Assembly: GCA_031279965.1 (NCBI GenBank) | Contig: JAITHM010000138.1 | Location: 1-14,590, forward strand | Direction: 5' to 3' | Length of the DNA: 14,590 nucleotides | DNA from: Spirochaetaceae bacterium | GTDB taxonomy: Bacteria; Spirochaetota; Spirochaetia; Treponematales; Breznakiellaceae | Shown here: positions 14,305-14,590 of the stretch, in pieces | Position numbering within the stretch: position 1 is the stretch's first letter | Layout of the letters: every line of letters starts with the position of its first letter | Position numbers and translations under genes: made by a program | The notes under the pieces: generated by a model | Databases searched by the model: none | Told to the model about the DNA's origin: nothing | The model's input: the letters and a program-made list of their open reading frames with translations, nothing else

Positions 14305-14590
14305 ACGGAGTTGTTATCCGCCTTGATCACATAACCAAATCATTCAAAATAATTGAAAACTCCGACAGTGCACAAATCAGGAGTGGCCGGTTTTACGCAC
14401 TTGATGATGTCTCGCTTGAATTTACCGCGGGCAGTTGTTCAATTGTCGCAGGCGCGAACGGTTCCGGGAAAAGCCTGCTTATGGCGCTTATCGCACAGCT
14501 TGAAGAGCCTTCTTCAGGAACGGTGGAAGTATCCGGCAATGTGGGGCTTATCTTTCAGGATGCTGACAGTCAAATACTTGGCGAAACAGC
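14301..14590 (+). CDS. ECF-type ABC transporter ATP-binding subunit (BioM/EcfA), 3' truncated
   Basis: The reading frame opens with an ATG overlapping the bioY stop (ATGA) and stays open to the window edge, giving 96 complete codons. It has an ABC N-terminus (VVIRLDHITKSF), ALDDVSLEF, Walker A GANGSGKS (51-58) and the Q-loop region VGLIFQDADSQILGET (81-96). FQDADSQI resembles the FQnPdnQ motif of EcfA subunits. About a dozen residues (around 19-30) sit between the first strand and the FYALDD segment. With bioY directly upstream it most likely energises biotin uptake; whether it serves only BioY or a shared ECF module depends on genes outside the window. The rest of the protein, including the signature motif and Walker B, is not visible. 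Confidence 0.9.
   Translation, partial: MNGVVIRLDHITKSFKIIENSDSAQIRSGRFYALDDVSLEFTAGSCSIVAGANGSGKSLLMALIAQLEEPSSGTVEVSGNVGLIFQDADSQILGET

Overview
The window looks like part of a spirochaete chromosome, most likely a treponeme or close relative. The organism would be diderm (BamA, OmpH/Skp, a lipoprotein, a putative barrel protein), flagellated (FlgM behind a sigma-28-type promoter) and probably anaerobic (rubrerythrin with an N-terminal rubredoxin). The bamA-ompH order is also found in Treponema pallidum, as far as I recall. The assignment rests on protein resemblance and gene order read by eye. No database search was run.

Layout. 1-1613 (minus): tcdA, a TtcA-like PP-loop protein and the first 16 codons of a further gene form a tightly packed tRNA-modification cluster. 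1659-3218 (plus): murJ, divergent from tcdA and convergent with the next group. 3228-6080 (minus): a three-gene operon of a membrane-anchored PEGA/FGE-like protein, smpB and an exported protein of unknown function, driven by a near-consensus sigma-70-type promoter at 6107-6136. 6217-7252 (plus): rsmI (short, possibly leaderless) and flgM, with a sigma-28-type promoter laid over the rsmI stop codon. 7236-9646 (minus): an SH3-like lipoprotein followed 2 nt later by a putative outer-membrane barrel protein, whose 3' end overlaps flgM tail to tail. 9735-13467 (minus): bamA, ompH and a reverse-type rubrerythrin, closed by a strong symmetrical terminator at 9694-9729. 13717-14590 (plus): bioY overlapping an ECF-type ATPase that runs off the window, a biotin-uptake unit.

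How the genes fit together. The theme is the cell envelope: MurJ flips lipid II, BamA and OmpH handle outer-membrane proteins, and at least three further predicted exported proteins of unknown role lie nearby. Around these sit RNA and translation functions (TcdA, TtcA-like, RsmI, SmpB), flagellar control (FlgM), peroxide defence (rubrerythrin) and biotin import. No tRNA, rRNA, CRISPR array, transposase or phage gene was seen. No gene-free stretch reaches 300 nt; the longest is 13468-13716, which carries a short tandem repeat and a possible bamA promoter.

The parts least explained by known biology are the FGE-like protein that appears to lack the catalytic cysteine pair, the paired SH3 lipoprotein and barrel protein, and the small repeats upstream of bioY.
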